DNA of 64,000 nt from Dactylosporangium sp040689395 (lineage in GTDB: Bacteria > Actinomycetota > Actinomycetes > Mycobacteriales > Micromonosporaceae). Below, one piece after another: positions 45,360 to 54,249 of this stretch. Positions within the stretch are counted from its first letter, which is position 1. Each line of letters opens with the position of its first letter. The stretch is from positions 62,001 through 126,000 of the forward strand of contig NZ_JBFAZX010000023.1 of NCBI RefSeq assembly GCF_040689395.1, written 5' to 3'. The notes below the pieces were generated by a model. The model did no database searches. It worked only from the letters and a program-made list of their open reading frames with translations, and was not told the DNA's origin. A program made the position numbers and the translations under genes.

Positions 45360-45674
45360 GACATGAGCACCTGTACCGCGCATAGGTAGACCCGTTACCC
45401 GCGCGAAGCCATCATTTGCGTGGACCTATGCTCGTGCTCTGGTTGAGACGATCCTCGAAGACTGACCAATGTTGTCGTCCCTGACGCCGATACAGCAAAC
45501 CGCGCCAGGCTGGCGATGGTCGGCCCGGCCTCGGCCGGTTTCACCCGCTGCACCGCCCAGCGCGCCGGGTGTCGTCGCCTGGTGAGACGCGCCGGGGGCT
45601 GTCCGGCCGCGCCTGCCGTCAAGCCGTTCCTCGGACGTGACTTGCCTGTGACGGTAGATGCCGATGCTGGAGGG

Positions 45675-46205
45675 GTGCGACGTACGGGGGTGCTGGTCGT
45701 GATCTCCGCGCTGGTGCTGGCCGGGCTCACCAGCTGCAGCGCGGCAACCGAGGGCGCGGTCGGGATCCGGCTGGACGCCGACGGCAGGCTGGTCGGGGTG
45801 CTCGCCTGGTGCCCGGGCAAGGCCGGCGCCGACGAGATCGTCCTGTACCACGCCAAGGACAACGGCTCGGTCGCCGACGAGGTGGTCCGTCTCGACCGGG
45901 ATCCGGGACGTGACGCCCGCATCGCTGAGGACGTCGTGCTGCTCGATCCGGGGAGCGGCTGGCATGCGAATCGCACACCGTCCACTTTGGATGACGACCG
46001 GGTGTACGACCTGCGTGCGTGGAACAGCAACGAGGGAGCGGTGGTGGACTTCCCGTTCCGGATCAGCGAGATGCGCGGCCGGACCGGCCCCGACGTGATC
46101 CTCACGAAACGGTGGGAGGGCAGCCCCGATCGCGGCCGCTACGTCGCCACGTTCCGGACGCCCGAGGACTTCGTCCACTACGCCAACGCGGTGTGTGGCG
46201 GCTGA
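45675..46205 (+). CDS. Secreted lipoprotein, unknown function
   Basis: 176 residues. The N-terminus RRTGVLVVISALVLAGLTSC is a type II signal peptide with lipobox LTSC, so the mature protein is lipid-anchored outside the membrane. The rest has beta-rich segments such as LVGVLAWCPGKAGADEIVLY and DLRAWNSNEGAVVDFPFRIS, and it ends VHYANAVCGG. GTG 45675 gives the best signal peptide, but GGAGG is only 1 nt away; GTG 45648 is possible. No partner gene is evident. Confidence 0.75.
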   Translation: MRRTGVLVVISALVLAGLTSCSAATEGAVGIRLDADGRLVGVLAWCPGKAGADEIVLYHAKDNGSVADEVVRLDRDPGRDARIAEDVVLLDPGSGWHANRTPSTLDDDRVYDLRAWNSNEGAVVDFPFRISEMRGRTGPDVILTKRWEGSPDRGRYVATFRTPEDFVHYANAVCGG

Positions 46206-46399
46206 AGAAGTCCGCGATGCATAGGCGGCGGTCGCGGCGTTGGCACGGGAACGAGAACCAGGCCCGCTCGCTGCGGCCGTTTCTCGCCCATGGCGACGAA
46301 GTCGGCGATCGGGGATTGGTGTCCGAGCCGGGAGTGGCGACGGAAGAGGGCGGACTGCTCACCTCACCGTTTCGCTAAACCCGATCTTGAGCCCTACCG

Positions 46400-46939
46400 T
46401 CAGGTCTGTTTCAGGGCGGCGAGGACCGCGTCCAGCCGGCCGTCGAGCGGTCCGCCCAGCTCCAACACCGGCGTGTCCTCCCAGGCGTTCAGTGGGTCGT
46501 CGTAGACCAACTCCACCAGCGCGTCATTCATTCGCGCGCGAAGGCCAGGCATCTCCACCGCCGGTAGAATTTGCTCCGTCTCGGGTGTGATCACCGTGAT
46601 GACCAACAGATCGAGGCTCGCAAACGCCGAGCGTAGCGGTGCGCCATCGACTCCCTCCGAGAGGTCCGCGCCGGTCGCGGCCAGATATGCGAGGTAATCC
46701 AACGGCGTCCGGTCGAAGATCGTCCCGGACGGCGACGGCGACGAGCGCAGGCTCCGCACCGAGCGGGCCAGCAACGCCCGGTAGTCCTCCAGCGACGGCG
46801 GAAACTGAAACTCGTAGCCCTCCTCTTCGAGCAGGTAATACGGCTCATCCGCCGCGACGTGGCCCGGTAGGTGCGCGCACAGCGCCTCGACAAGCGTCGT
46901 CTTCCCAGTCCCGTGTGTCCCGGAGATCCCGACCCGCAT
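46400..46939 (-). CDS. AAA-type P-loop NTP-binding protein (kinase-like)
   Basis: 179 residues from ATG 46939 with AGGAG 5 nt upstream. The Walker A motif GISGTHGTGKTTLVEAL is at the extreme N-terminus. TIFDRTPLDYLAYLAATGAD looks like the acceptor/Walker B region of small nucleoside or metabolite kinases (AAA_28/AAA_33-like). The remainder, EQILPAVEMPGLRARMNDAL, is a lid and C-terminal helix. The substrate is unknown. The 190 bp between its stop and the lipoprotein gene hold no supported gene. Confidence 0.8.
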   Translation of the reverse strand: MRVGISGTHGTGKTTLVEALCAHLPGHVAADEPYYLLEEEGYEFQFPPSLEDYRALLARSVRSLRSSPSPSGTIFDRTPLDYLAYLAATGADLSEGVDGAPLRSAFASLDLLVITVITPETEQILPAVEMPGLRARMNDALVELVYDDPLNAWEDTPVLELGGPLDGRLDAVLAALKQT

Positions 46940-47075
46940 ACGCACTCCTGCCCATCGGAAGATCCCGACAATCATAACCTTGGTCTTCATTCGGGAACGC
47001 GTAATCAACATCGATGGCGAGTTTGTTGGCTGGCTCGCGGACATGCCGATGAGCTCGCGTTCATGTCTAGATGCT

Positions 47076-47123
47076 GGCCCGGCCCGCTCGTTACACCGAT
47101 TTCGGTGGCGAGCGGGCCGGGCC
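47076..47123. terminator. Long nested hairpin after the AraC-family gene
   Basis: A perfect 15-bp stem (arm GGCCCGGCCCGCTCG) encloses a second hairpin, CACCGA-TT-TCGGTG. It lies 43 bp beyond the stop of the AraC/GyrI gene on the minus strand and is its probable terminator. The preceding 30 nt resemble the tail of intergenic repeat copy 4. Confidence 0.75.
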
Positions 47124-47165
47124 GGATCGCTGAACTGGATGGTGTCTGGATGCCTGCCGGGGTCG

Positions 47166-48035
47166 TTACGCCGGTTCGACGGGCAGCCAGAGCTCGCAGG
47201 TCGCGGTGCTGTAGTCGTCCGCGTGCTCAAGCACGGCGACGATTTCCGGACCTGGCCGCAGACGCCACGGGTTGGAGGGGAACCACTCGGTCGCGGTCGC
47301 GGCCCAGGCCTCCTGCAGAGCCTGCGGATACGTCCCCGCGGTCCGGAAGACCGCCCACCTGCCGGCCGGGACCTCGATGGTGTCGAGGTCTTCGGGGACC
47401 GACGTATCCGCAGAGACGGCGACCCCGTGGAGGTAGGTCAGCTCGCTGCCTTCAGCGCGGTCGGGATCGAGGTCGTCGCTGACCGCGAGCAAGCCCACCG
47501 GCTCGGTGTTACTCAGGGCCTTCAGGTGCAGATGCTTCTCCTTCGGCAGCGCGGTGATGTGCTGCTGGATGTGCGGGTTGATGCCCTGGTGGATCAGCGG
47601 AACGCGGGCTGCGTACCCCACGAGCCGGAACGCGGGGTGGTCGACGATGCGGGTGTCCATGCGTTTGCTCCCTTCGACGGTCAGGCGGAACCTGAGCTGC
47701 GGTTGTGTGCGAAGGGGGCCTCCATCGCGGCGGACGTCACCGGGGCCAGCGCCGTGGACCGCCCGGAACGCTCGTCCGAACGCCTCGGTCGAGCCGTATC
47801 CGTGCCGGACAGCGATGGTCAGCAGATCCTCCTCGCCCCGGACGACGTCGGCGGCGGCGACGGTCATGCGGCGGCGGCGCACGTACTCTGACAGCGGTAT
47901 GCCGGCCAGCGATGAGAACATCCGCCGGAGGTGGTGTTCGGTCGTGCCGAGCGCCCTGGCCACATCCTTGACGTCGAAATCCTCAGCAAGGTTTTCCTCG
48001 ACAAGGTCGACGAGCCGGTTGAGTGCCGAGATCAT
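47166..48035 (-). CDS. AraC-family regulator with GyrI-like effector-binding domain
   Basis: 289 residues from ATG 48035, with GGAAGGAGG 5 nt upstream. Two helix-turn-helix motifs (VKDVARALGTTEHHLRRMFS and TIAVRHGYGSTEAFGRAFRA) form the AraC DNA-binding domain. Residues of about 125-289 (MDTRIVDHPAFRLVGYAARV, LDTIEVPAGRWAVFRTAG) match the GyrI/Rob-type domain that binds amphipathic drugs. Such proteins activate multidrug-efflux genes. No transporter is adjacent on this side; the divergent SDR gene is the nearest candidate. Confidence 0.9.
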   Translation of the reverse strand: MISALNRLVDLVEENLAEDFDVKDVARALGTTEHHLRRMFSSLAGIPLSEYVRRRRMTVAAADVVRGEEDLLTIAVRHGYGSTEAFGRAFRAVHGAGPGDVRRDGGPLRTQPQLRFRLTVEGSKRMDTRIVDHPAFRLVGYAARVPLIHQGINPHIQQHITALPKEKHLHLKALSNTEPVGLLAVSDDLDPDRAEGSELTYLHGVAVSADTSVPEDLDTIEVPAGRWAVFRTAGTYPQALQEAWAATATEWFPSNPWRLRPGPEIVAVLEHADDYSTATCELWLPVEPA

Positions 48036-48145
48036 GAAGCCTCCTTCCGACGTCAACCTTGGCCGAAGGGGCACCGGCTGCGCCCGATCGCTGTGGCCCG
48101 ATCCGATCATGTGCCCCCCTGTGACGGCGCCGACGCGCGCCCATG

Positions 48146-48227
48146 GCACCGACCGAGCGCGCAGCAGGTCACCGCTCATCGCGGTCGGTGACCGCCGAAT
48201 GGAGCCGAGGATGTCCGCAACTGCCGA
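48146..48227 (+). repeat. Intergenic repeat family, copy 2
   Basis: The hairpin arms GGTCACCG and CGGTGACC pair perfectly around an 11-nt loop (48168-48194). The copy ends GAGCCGAGGATGTCCGCAAC then TGCCGA. It lies between divergent genes. Confidence 0.75.
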
Positions 48228-48296
48228 AACGCGGATGTCCGATCGTGGTGCGGTGCTGTTGACCTCAACCCAAGTTCAAGTGCTTCGCTGCCGGCT

Positions 48297-49004
48297 ATGA
48301 ATCTTGACGGGCTACGCGTCGCTATCACCGGCGCTGGACGCGACACGGGACGGTCGCTGGCAGAAACGTTTGCCGAGCGCGGCGCACAGGTGTTCCTCTC
48401 AGCCCGGAGTCTGGTGGCGGCCGAGCATGTTGCCGATCTGATCCGTCGGCGCGGGCGTGGTCATGCGGAGGCATTTCGCTGCGATCTGGGCGAGGCCGAC
48501 TCGGTACGCGCGTTCGGTTCGGCGTTGGCCGATCGAACTGAACACCTCGATGTGCTGATCAATAACGGTGCCAGCTACATCGAAGGTGACGACCTGGGGG
48601 ACGTCTCGGACGTGCAGATCGAGAGCGTGATGGCTGCGGGCGGGACCGGCACCATACTGTTGACCAAACATCTGCTGCCGCTGCTGCGAACCTCGCCGCG
48701 GGCCGACATCGTCAACATCATCTCCGCCTGCGGCGAGGTCGGGCACCGCCGTTCTGGCGCGCATCCCGCGTTCTACGCTGCCAAGCATGCCCACGCCGGG
48801 CTCGCCGAGATCCTCTCGCATCGGCTCAGGCCGGAAGGCATCCGGGTGATTTCCCTGTTCCCGCCAGACTTCGTTCAAGATGGACCGCGGCAGGCGAACA
48901 GCGACCTCACCGCAGGGTCGGTCGTCGACTGCGTACTGTTCGCGGTCGGGCAGCCACGGGACTGCTTCATCCGCGAGTTCCACTTCGAGCAGGTCCGGCA
49001 TTGA
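48297..49004 (+). CDS. Short-chain dehydrogenase/reductase (SDR)
   Basis: 235 residues. Cofactor loop VAITGAGRDTGRSLAE (TGxxxGxG-like), LINNGASY in place of NNAG, the catalytic Ser in NIISACGE and the Tyr/Lys pair in HPAFYAAKHAHAG are all present. ARSLVAAEH suggests NADP preference (Arg after beta-2). The substrate is unknown. No ribosome-binding site precedes ATG 48297. It diverges from the AraC/GyrI regulator across repeat copy 2. Confidence 0.9.
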   Translation: MNLDGLRVAITGAGRDTGRSLAETFAERGAQVFLSARSLVAAEHVADLIRRRGRGHAEAFRCDLGEADSVRAFGSALADRTEHLDVLINNGASYIEGDDLGDVSDVQIESVMAAGGTGTILLTKHLLPLLRTSPRADIVNIISACGEVGHRRSGAHPAFYAAKHAHAGLAEILSHRLRPEGIRVISLFPPDFVQDGPRQANSDLTAGSVVDCVLFAVGQPRDCFIREFHFEQVRH

Positions 49005-49063
49005 TCAGGACGTCGAGGCCATCGCGGTCGCGCCGGCTAGCACAGAACCGTCTGCGCTGATTT

Positions 49064-49150
49064 GCCGCCGTTGGTGCGCGGAGGCCGGCCCAGTGCTCAT
49101 CACAGAAGGTGACTGACTCGGCGAGGCAGAGGCATCCTGTTCTGCCGATG
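49064..49150 (+). repeat. Intergenic repeat family, copy 3
   Basis: It begins GCCGCCGTTGGTGCGCGGAG and ends CATCCTGTTCTGCCGATG. It belongs to the second subtype, shared with copies 5 and 6. It lies between convergent genes. Confidence 0.7.
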
Positions 49151-49176
49151 TGCGGGTCACGCTGCCCTCCGACGGA

Positions 49177-49623
49177 CTACGCGAGTTCCAGCAAGCTCAT
49201 ATCGCCGGTGCGGACCATCCAGTCGACCCAGTAGCCGAGCCGCCCGCAAGTCACACAGCGACTGGTGACCGCTATCGCACGAATGCCGGCGTTGTCGGCG
49301 TACAGGGAATAGCCCACGGCGACGTTGAAGTCCTCTTCGTCGCCATCACCGTCGCACTCGCAGACCATGATGGCCGGCTTCATGGCGTCCCAGTACGCGC
49401 CGCTGTCTGCGATGAAGTGCTCAGTAGCGCAGCCGCGGCAGATGCGCTGGACCGCGCGTTCTTCGAGGTCGCTATGGACGCCGAAGACCTGTTCGCCACA
49501 CGCGGCGCACTTGCAGATCCGTACTTCGTGGACGTCGTACCCCTCGGCGCCCTGAGCCATCGCGTACGCCGCGAGATCTTCGATGCCCTCGCCCACTGGC
49601 CACCCATCAACCTCACTGATCAC
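49177..49623 (-). CDS. Hypothetical protein with zinc-ribbon-like cysteine pairs
   Basis: 148 residues. Cysteine pairs are seen in VRICKCAACGEQV, RICRGCATEHF and SRCVTCGRLGYW, a likely zinc-binding pattern. An acidic stretch, ECDGDGDEEDFN, lies between them. No catalytic motif or membrane segment is seen. GTG 49623 follows a GAGAAT box by 6 nt, consistent with a leaderless start. It is isolated between two repeat copies. Confidence 0.65.
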   Translation of the reverse strand: MISEVDGWPVGEGIEDLAAYAMAQGAEGYDVHEVRICKCAACGEQVFGVHSDLEERAVQRICRGCATEHFIADSGAYWDAMKPAIMVCECDGDGDEEDFNVAVGYSLYADNAGIRAIAVTSRCVTCGRLGYWVDWMVRTGDMSLLELA

Positions 49624-49685
49624 CCGACCATTCTCATCGGCCGAGCGCCGGTCCTGGCCACTCCGAACGTTTTATCGGCTGCGCG

Positions 49686-49778
49686 CTCATGCCGCCGTCC
49701 GTGCGCGCAGCAGGTCGCCGCCCGTCACGTTCGGTGACCGACCCAGTGGGGCCAGGGATGTCCTCAACTGGCCGATGA
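49686..49778 (+). repeat. Intergenic repeat family, copy 4 (most complete)
   Basis: It runs from CTCATGCCGCCGTCCGTGCG through GCAGGTCGCCGCCCGTCACG and TCGGTGACC to GGCCGATGA. It aligns end to end with copies 3, 5 and 6, which shows that the two subtypes are one family. Confidence 0.75.
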
Positions 49779-49871
49779 GTGCGCCGTTCATGTCTGGATG
49801 CCCGCAGGTCATCCGGGGGCGGCGATGTTTTAGCCGTAGACGGTCGCCACTCCACCGCGTCGTCGGCGGCG

Positions 49872-50423
49872 TCAGACCCAGAACGGCGCGGCGTGCTCCG
49901 CCGCGCGGACAACGGCGCTTCCGTCGATGGTTGCGGAGGTCTGGCCGATGCCTATGTTCCGCCACTCGACGACGAACTCGAAGACGACCGGCGGCGGGAG
50001 GGGCCAGAGCCAGAGTCGCTGATGGCAGCGATAGTTCTGCTCGTTGCTGGAGGAGTCGCTGCCGGCCTCGACGAGCATGGGGCGTTCGGGCTTGTCGCTT
50101 GGATGGGCCCAGCCCCGAAACGGATGCTCAACGGTCGTGGCTCTCGAGCCGTCAGGAAAACGGACGCCGAACTTCAAGCCTTCCTCGGTCGTCGTGGGGC
50201 CGGGCTCAGCTCCGTAGTGGCTTTCAACCACACCTTTCCAGGCCGAGTCGTCCAGCGGTCCTCGGCGGACTGCTAGGTGCAGAGTGAGGATGCAGCCCTC
50301 GGGAAAGGCCGCCACGTGCTCCAACGCGACCACTGCCCGCTTGGTCTTTGCGACGAACTGCTGGATCGGCACTGTATGGCCGAGGACATCCGTGGGTGGT
50401 GCCTGCCAGGGAGCAGCGTCCAT
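49872..50423 (-). CDS. Conserved hypothetical protein
   Basis: 183 residues with a beta-rich pattern: AVVALEHVAAFPEGCILTLH, LKFGVRFPDGSRATTVEHPF, QRLWLWPLPPPVVFEFVVEW and a final VVRAAEHAAPFWV. I have seen this layout in uncharacterised actinobacterial proteins, sometimes in phage- or stress-related regions. No signal peptide or membrane segment is present. ATG 50423 lies 7 nt after TAGGGT, so it is probably leaderless. Confidence 0.7.
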   Translation of the reverse strand: MDAAPWQAPPTDVLGHTVPIQQFVAKTKRAVVALEHVAAFPEGCILTLHLAVRRGPLDDSAWKGVVESHYGAEPGPTTTEEGLKFGVRFPDGSRATTVEHPFRGWAHPSDKPERPMLVEAGSDSSSNEQNYRCHQRLWLWPLPPPVVFEFVVEWRNIGIGQTSATIDGSAVVRAAEHAAPFWV

Positions 50424-50567
50424 GCACGAGACCCTAGACCGGATCTGGATGCTGGCGTATCAAAATAGGCATCGTCGAGGCGCACGCCGTGGGGAAGCTC
50501 CGTCTATGGGCCCGCCGTCGGGTGAGTGGGCCGCCGACGCGCACGCTGGCCGCGGTAGCCGAATCTG

Positions 50568-50653
50568 GCGCCGTTGGTGCGCGGCGGCCGGCCAGCGCGC
50601 GTAACAGACGGTGACTGGTTCGGCGGGGCAAGGGCTTCCTGTCCCGCCGATGA
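50568..50653 (+). repeat. Intergenic repeat family, copy 5
   Basis: It runs from GCGCCGTTGGTGCGCGGCGG to AGGGCTTCCTGTCCCGCCGA then TGA. It matches copies 3 and 6 over about 85 nt. Confidence 0.7.
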
Positions 50654-50740
50654 CAGTGAGTGAGTCAGGACCGTCATCACTCGGTGCTTCGCTTCGATCT
50701 GGCTTTGTTGGCAGGCTTTAACGTGAGCCTCTCGCGGCAC

Positions 50741-51538
50741 TCACCCGGGTTTGCGGCCGGACCAGATGCCTGTTGCTCGCCGCAGGACCCGATCGTCAGC
50801 GGGAAATTCCATTACACGATGATGGAATTCGCGGCGGCGGTCGTCCGGCAGATCCTCGATGAATGCTCGGTAACCGTGGCTCAGCGCCCATCGCCATAGC
50901 ATCGCGTTGTCCGGGAACGCGACGGCGATCTCGGCGCGGTCCATACGGAGGTCCACGAAGCCCGCCTCCTCCAGCAAGTCGGCGGCGTCGACCACTTGAC
51001 CCATGCTTCCGTTCGGGTGCAGGTAGGCGGCAAACTCCTCGAACAGTGCGTCGAGGCGGCCGCCGAGTGAAGGCGTCTGGATGGTCGGGTTCTTACCGGG
51101 GCGGTGGCTGTTGCTCTGACGGGCGCTGCTACCAGTGAACGCGAACCGCCCGCCAGGCACCAAGACGCGATACGCTTCGGCAACTCCAGCCGCCGGATCG
51201 TCGAGGATGTGGATGACGAACGAGGAGGCGACGAGGTCAAAGCAGTCCGAAGGAAATCGCAGGGCTTGAGCGTTCATGACGTATGTGACTGCTGCGGGAT
51301 AGTCCGCGGCGAGCCGCTCGATCATCGCCGGTGCCGCGTCAACGGCTGTCACGACACAGCCTCGCTCAAGGGCTGGCGCGGTTAGCGCGCCACGTCCAGC
51401 ACCCAGATCAAGGAATCGGCAACCAGCCGGAGGTGCGAGGACGTCCATGATGGCTTCGCCATATTCGGCAAAGAATGGGGCTACCTGATCATAGTCGACA
51501 GCGATGCGATCGAACAGCTTCCATGCCGATTCCTCCAT
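50741..51538 (-). CDS. SAM-dependent methyltransferase (class I, UbiE/Methyltransf_11 type)
   Basis: 265 residues from ATG 51538. Motif I RFLDLGAGRGALTAPAL, acidic loop VTAVDAAPAMIERL, motif II FDLVASSFVIHILDD and motif III RVLVPGGRFAFTG are all clear. The C-terminal part with LRMDRAEIAVAFPDNAMLWR is substrate-specific and unassigned. The frame is open to 51592, but that N-terminus is not family-like. It lies between two repeat copies, with no partner gene. Confidence 0.88.
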   Translation of the reverse strand: MEESAWKLFDRIAVDYDQVAPFFAEYGEAIMDVLAPPAGCRFLDLGAGRGALTAPALERGCVVTAVDAAPAMIERLAADYPAAVTYVMNAQALRFPSDCFDLVASSFVIHILDDPAAGVAEAYRVLVPGGRFAFTGSSARQSNSHRPGKNPTIQTPSLGGRLDALFEEFAAYLHPNGSMGQVVDAADLLEEAGFVDLRMDRAEIAVAFPDNAMLWRWALSHGYRAFIEDLPDDRRREFHHRVMEFPADDRVLRRATGIWSGRKPG

Positions 51539-51645
51539 GGCGACGAATATCACGGTGATCGCGCGTCTGCGCAAACTATTTCCCACGCTCATCAGACCTG
51601 GCAGTGCAACCGGTCCTGGGGATCACAGCAGGGCTGCCGACATCC

Positions 51646-51739
51646 GCTCATGCCGCCGTTGGTGCGCGTCGCCGGGCCAGTGCTCGTCATGGACGGCGAC
51701 TGGCTCGGAGAGGCAAAGGGCTTCCTGTCCTGCCGATGA
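51646..51739 (+). repeat. Intergenic repeat family, copy 6
   Basis: It runs from GCTCATGCCGCCGTTGGTGC to GGGCTTCCTGTCCTGCCGAT then GA. It is full length and of the second subtype. It lies between divergent genes. Confidence 0.75.
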
Positions 51740-51790
51740 GAGTTCGTTGCACGGCCGGCTTCGGGTGCTGGTCTTGGAGGATCGGTAGAC

Positions 51791-52085
51791 ATGCATGTGA
51801 CCTACAACCTGGCCGTCTGGGAAGGCGACCGGCCGGCGAATGACGTCGCCGCGGCGGCTGTGTTTCGGCGGCTGTATGCAAGCTATGTCGGCTCGGAGGA
51901 TCGCCCGGTGCCGACGGCCCGGTTTGCCCGGTACGTGCGGGCGCTGCTCGATCGGTTTCCGGACATCGGCACTGACGAGGGCAAGGACAGCCCGTGGGCC
52001 ACCGCGCCGCTGATGGGCGAGGCCCGCGGCCCACTGGTGTACTTCCCCATGGTGCTGGGCTGGGCCGACGAGGTCCAGCGGGACG
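51791..52085 (+). pseudogene. 3'-truncated actinobacterial hypothetical gene
   Basis: The start MHVTYNLAVWEGDRPANDVA followed by TDEGKDSPWATAPLMGEARG and YFPMVLGWADEVQRD matches a small actinobacterial family of about 110-130 residues as I recall it. The homology stops at about 52085, exactly where the convergent gene at 52086 ends. The open frame continues, but only antisense to that gene. The last 15-25 residues have been lost at this junction. Confidence 0.5.
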
Positions 52086-52640
52086 TCACTGCATCAGCAG
52101 GCGGTAGACGATCGCGCCTGAGAAGAGCGCGAACAGTGCGAGCGGTACCCACCAGTCGGGGAAGCGGCTGCGGGTGTGGCGCGGGCCCTCGGCGGTCTGC
52201 CGCTCGGCGACGATCACGCCGAGGCGGTCCACCAGGTCCTGACCCTTGGATCCGCCGGTGTTCAGTAGCGAGTCGGAGAAACCCCAAGCCCGGACTCGTC
52301 TTCCTGAGCCCAGGGTGATGCTGACCGAGAGCAGGTCACGATGGATCGACGCCACCTCGCGGTAGGCAATGCGTTCGACGGTCAGCAGGTTGACCACCTC
52401 GAAGTGGTCGAGCCGTGCCGTCAGCTGTGTGCGGAAGCCCATACGGAAGCAAAGCCAGCCCATGACCGCGAAGAAGGCCGCGGCGCCGAAGTCAAACGGC
52501 AGCCCGGCCAGGCTCGGCCCGGACATCTCCTTCGGGACGGCCACCACTACGCACAGCAGAAGCAGCCGTCCGATCCAGCGATCGGCGATGCCGTAGAAGA
52601 CCCGGTCCTTGCCCTTGCGCCCCATCGGGTCAACGTGCAC
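52086..52640 (-). CDS. Membrane protein with PH-like domain
   Basis: 184 residues. Two hydrophobic helices near residues 24-66 (IGRLLLLCVVVAVPKEMSGP and FGAAAFFAVMGWLCFRMGFR) precede a beta-rich segment RLDHFEVVNLLTVERIAYRE, with SVSITLGSGRRVRAWGFSDS, that resembles the bacterial PH domain of small membrane proteins. A last transmembrane helix, WVPLALFALFSGAIVYRLLM, ends the protein. No partner or function is known. Its stop abuts the truncated gene at 51791. Confidence 0.75.
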   Translation of the reverse strand: MHVDPMGRKGKDRVFYGIADRWIGRLLLLCVVVAVPKEMSGPSLAGLPFDFGAAAFFAVMGWLCFRMGFRTQLTARLDHFEVVNLLTVERIAYREVASIHRDLLSVSITLGSGRRVRAWGFSDSLLNTGGSKGQDLVDRLGVIVAERQTAEGPRHTRSRFPDWWVPLALFALFSGAIVYRLLMQ

Positions 52641-52800
52641 GCTCCACCTCTTCCGTCACCGTGGTGGCCCGCCAGGCCATCGGTTCGCGGAACGTAGCAA
52701 AGGCCGCGCCTGTAGCCCGGACCGGAGAAGGCCGGACAGAGAAGAATGCTCACGAGAGACAGGGCGCGACCCGTGCGCGAGGTCAGGTGCACGCGTCTGG

Positions 52801-52880
52801 CACCGTCCGTGCGTGCAGCCGGTCACCGCTCATCACGGTCGGCAACCGCCCAACGGAGCCGAGGAGGCCGCAACTGCCGA
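52801..52880 (+). repeat. Intergenic repeat family, copy 7
   Basis: It contains GGTCACCGCTCATCACGGTC then GGCAACC and ends GGCCGCAACTGCCGA. The first subtype, like copies 2 and 8. It lies in a 630-bp gap that holds no gene I can support. Confidence 0.7.
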
Positions 52881-52995
52881 GAACAGTGCGGTATGAGGTG
52901 CGAACTTCGAACGAAGAAGCGGCGGTGGCTGTTTATGACGGCTGGTCAAGGCCAGAGACTTGAGCCAGGTAAGCGACGGCCTCGGCGCCGACACG

Positions 52996-53057
52996 CACTC
53001 GGGCCGCTCATCACGGTCGGTGACCGGCCCAGTGGAGCCGAGGATGTCCACAACTGC
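52996..53057 (+). repeat. Intergenic repeat family, copy 8 (partial)
   Basis: It contains CCGCTCATCACGGTCGGTGA then CCGGCCCAGTGGAGCCGAGG and ATGTCCACAACTGC. It is the second copy within the same 630-bp gap. Confidence 0.7.
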
Positions 53058-53270
53058 GCGAGTGTTCTCGAAGGCACTCGGCCAAGTTCAGCCGGCGCGG
53101 CTACGGCCGTACGGGCCAATCTGTCTGACAGACCGTCGCCGGACATCGCCGGTGACCACGGCGCCAGGACCGTCGACGACGCCTGGAGAATCTCAGGCGT
53201 CCTTGACAAGGACAAGGCTGCCGTTGGCAGATGAGCAGGAAGTTGCGAGTTCGACGACAGGAGTTCCTTC

Positions 53271-53618
53271 GTGCCGATGACACTGACCACCGAAGTTCTG
53301 AACGATGTACCGGACGTGAACGCGGCAACGCTAGACGAGTTGCTCGCATCGGACGCGTTCGGCAAGTTCGCCATTCTCAGTGCGTCCGATGAGGAGTTCA
53401 TCCAGGCCGGCAACGAATGGGAGCCGGGCGCGGCGTGCGTGGCCTTCATTCAGACCCATGGTTCTGACCCATGGATGCTGGAATACCGCGAGCGCGGTCA
53501 GCAGTTCCGTGCCGAGGGACAGGTCACGCTGGAACAGGTGCGGCAGGCGTTCCAGTCTTACCTGTCCGGCGGGTCGGAGTGGCGCACCGCGCTCGCCTGG
53601 CGCGAGATATCACTGTAG
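53271..53618 (+). CDS. Small acidic hypothetical protein
   Basis: 115 residues from GTG 53271, with AGGAG 7 nt upstream (ATG 53277 is an alternative). Segments are VNAATLDELLASDAFGKFAI, ACVAFIQTHGSDPWMLEYRE and LEQVRQAFQSYLSGGSEWRT. It appears to be a compact cytoplasmic protein of a type seen among immunity- or SMI1-like small proteins, but I cannot assign it. It stands alone after the repeat-rich gap. Confidence 0.65.
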   Translation: MPMTLTTEVLNDVPDVNAATLDELLASDAFGKFAILSASDEEFIQAGNEWEPGAACVAFIQTHGSDPWMLEYRERGQQFRAEGQVTLEQVRQAFQSYLSGGSEWRTALAWREISL

Positions 53619-53775
53619 GCACGTCTGGCTCTGCCTCGGGCGCCGGACGATGCACGTCGGGTGTTCCGTTCGAGAATCGTCACCGAGATCCGAATGCCGC
53701 TCGACCGGATCTCGGCCCGCAGTGCGTTCAGGGCCAACCGGCCACCCACGGCGCGCCGTCCACACGAGGCGCGCA

Positions 53776-54096
53776 CTACGTGACGCGGAACTCGTAGGTG
53801 ACCGCCCGCTGCACCGGCCCGGAGTACTCCGTCACGACGAACCACGCCGTGTCGTCAGGAGCGTGCACGGTCACAGGAACCGTGCTTTCATCTTCGAATC
53901 TCAGGGTGAAGACCGGATCGAGCGCGCAGAGGGAGTTGAACGCCTCGCGCTCCTCAGGACCATCACTGAGCAACCGGCCCCGGGCGCTCCATCCGCCGTC
54001 CATGACGGTGATAGCCACCGCGACCTCAGCGCAGCCGAGCAGGGTGGACGAGTTCGCCCACCAGTCCAGCCAGCAACGGCCCTCGAAGCTGTCCAT
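53776..54096 (-). CDS. Small hypothetical protein
   Basis: 106 residues from ATG 54096 (ATG 54129 is an alternative). It reads as a beta-rich domain: MDGGWSARGRLLSDGPEERE, DPVFTLRFEDESTVPVTVHA and TAWFVVTEYSGPVQRAVTYE. It has no membrane segment or catalytic motif and no recognised family. It is convergent with the gene at 53271 and precedes the MFS gene on the same strand, with 120 bp between. Confidence 0.6.
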   Translation of the reverse strand: MDSFEGRCWLDWWANSSTLLGCAEVAVAITVMDGGWSARGRLLSDGPEEREAFNSLCALDPVFTLRFEDESTVPVTVHAPDDTAWFVVTEYSGPVQRAVTYEFRVT

Positions 54097-54249
54097 GCAC
54101 CCATCTTCACGCACCGAGCTGCAGTCCATATGACAGCGCCTCTGCGGCTTGATCAGACATCTGCCGCGATGAGCTCGCTACGCGGCGGCCCGGCTCCCGA
54201 GCATGCGACTGGCAGCGCGTTGGGCGGGCTGGCGAGGCGTGGCCGGCGT

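Noticed and set aside
46225..46360. Minus-strand peptide FRRHSRLGHQSPIADF resembles the tail of an IS3-type transposase.
   Set aside because: Only about 20 residues match in style and there is no DDE motif or terminal repeat, so it is not reported as a feature.
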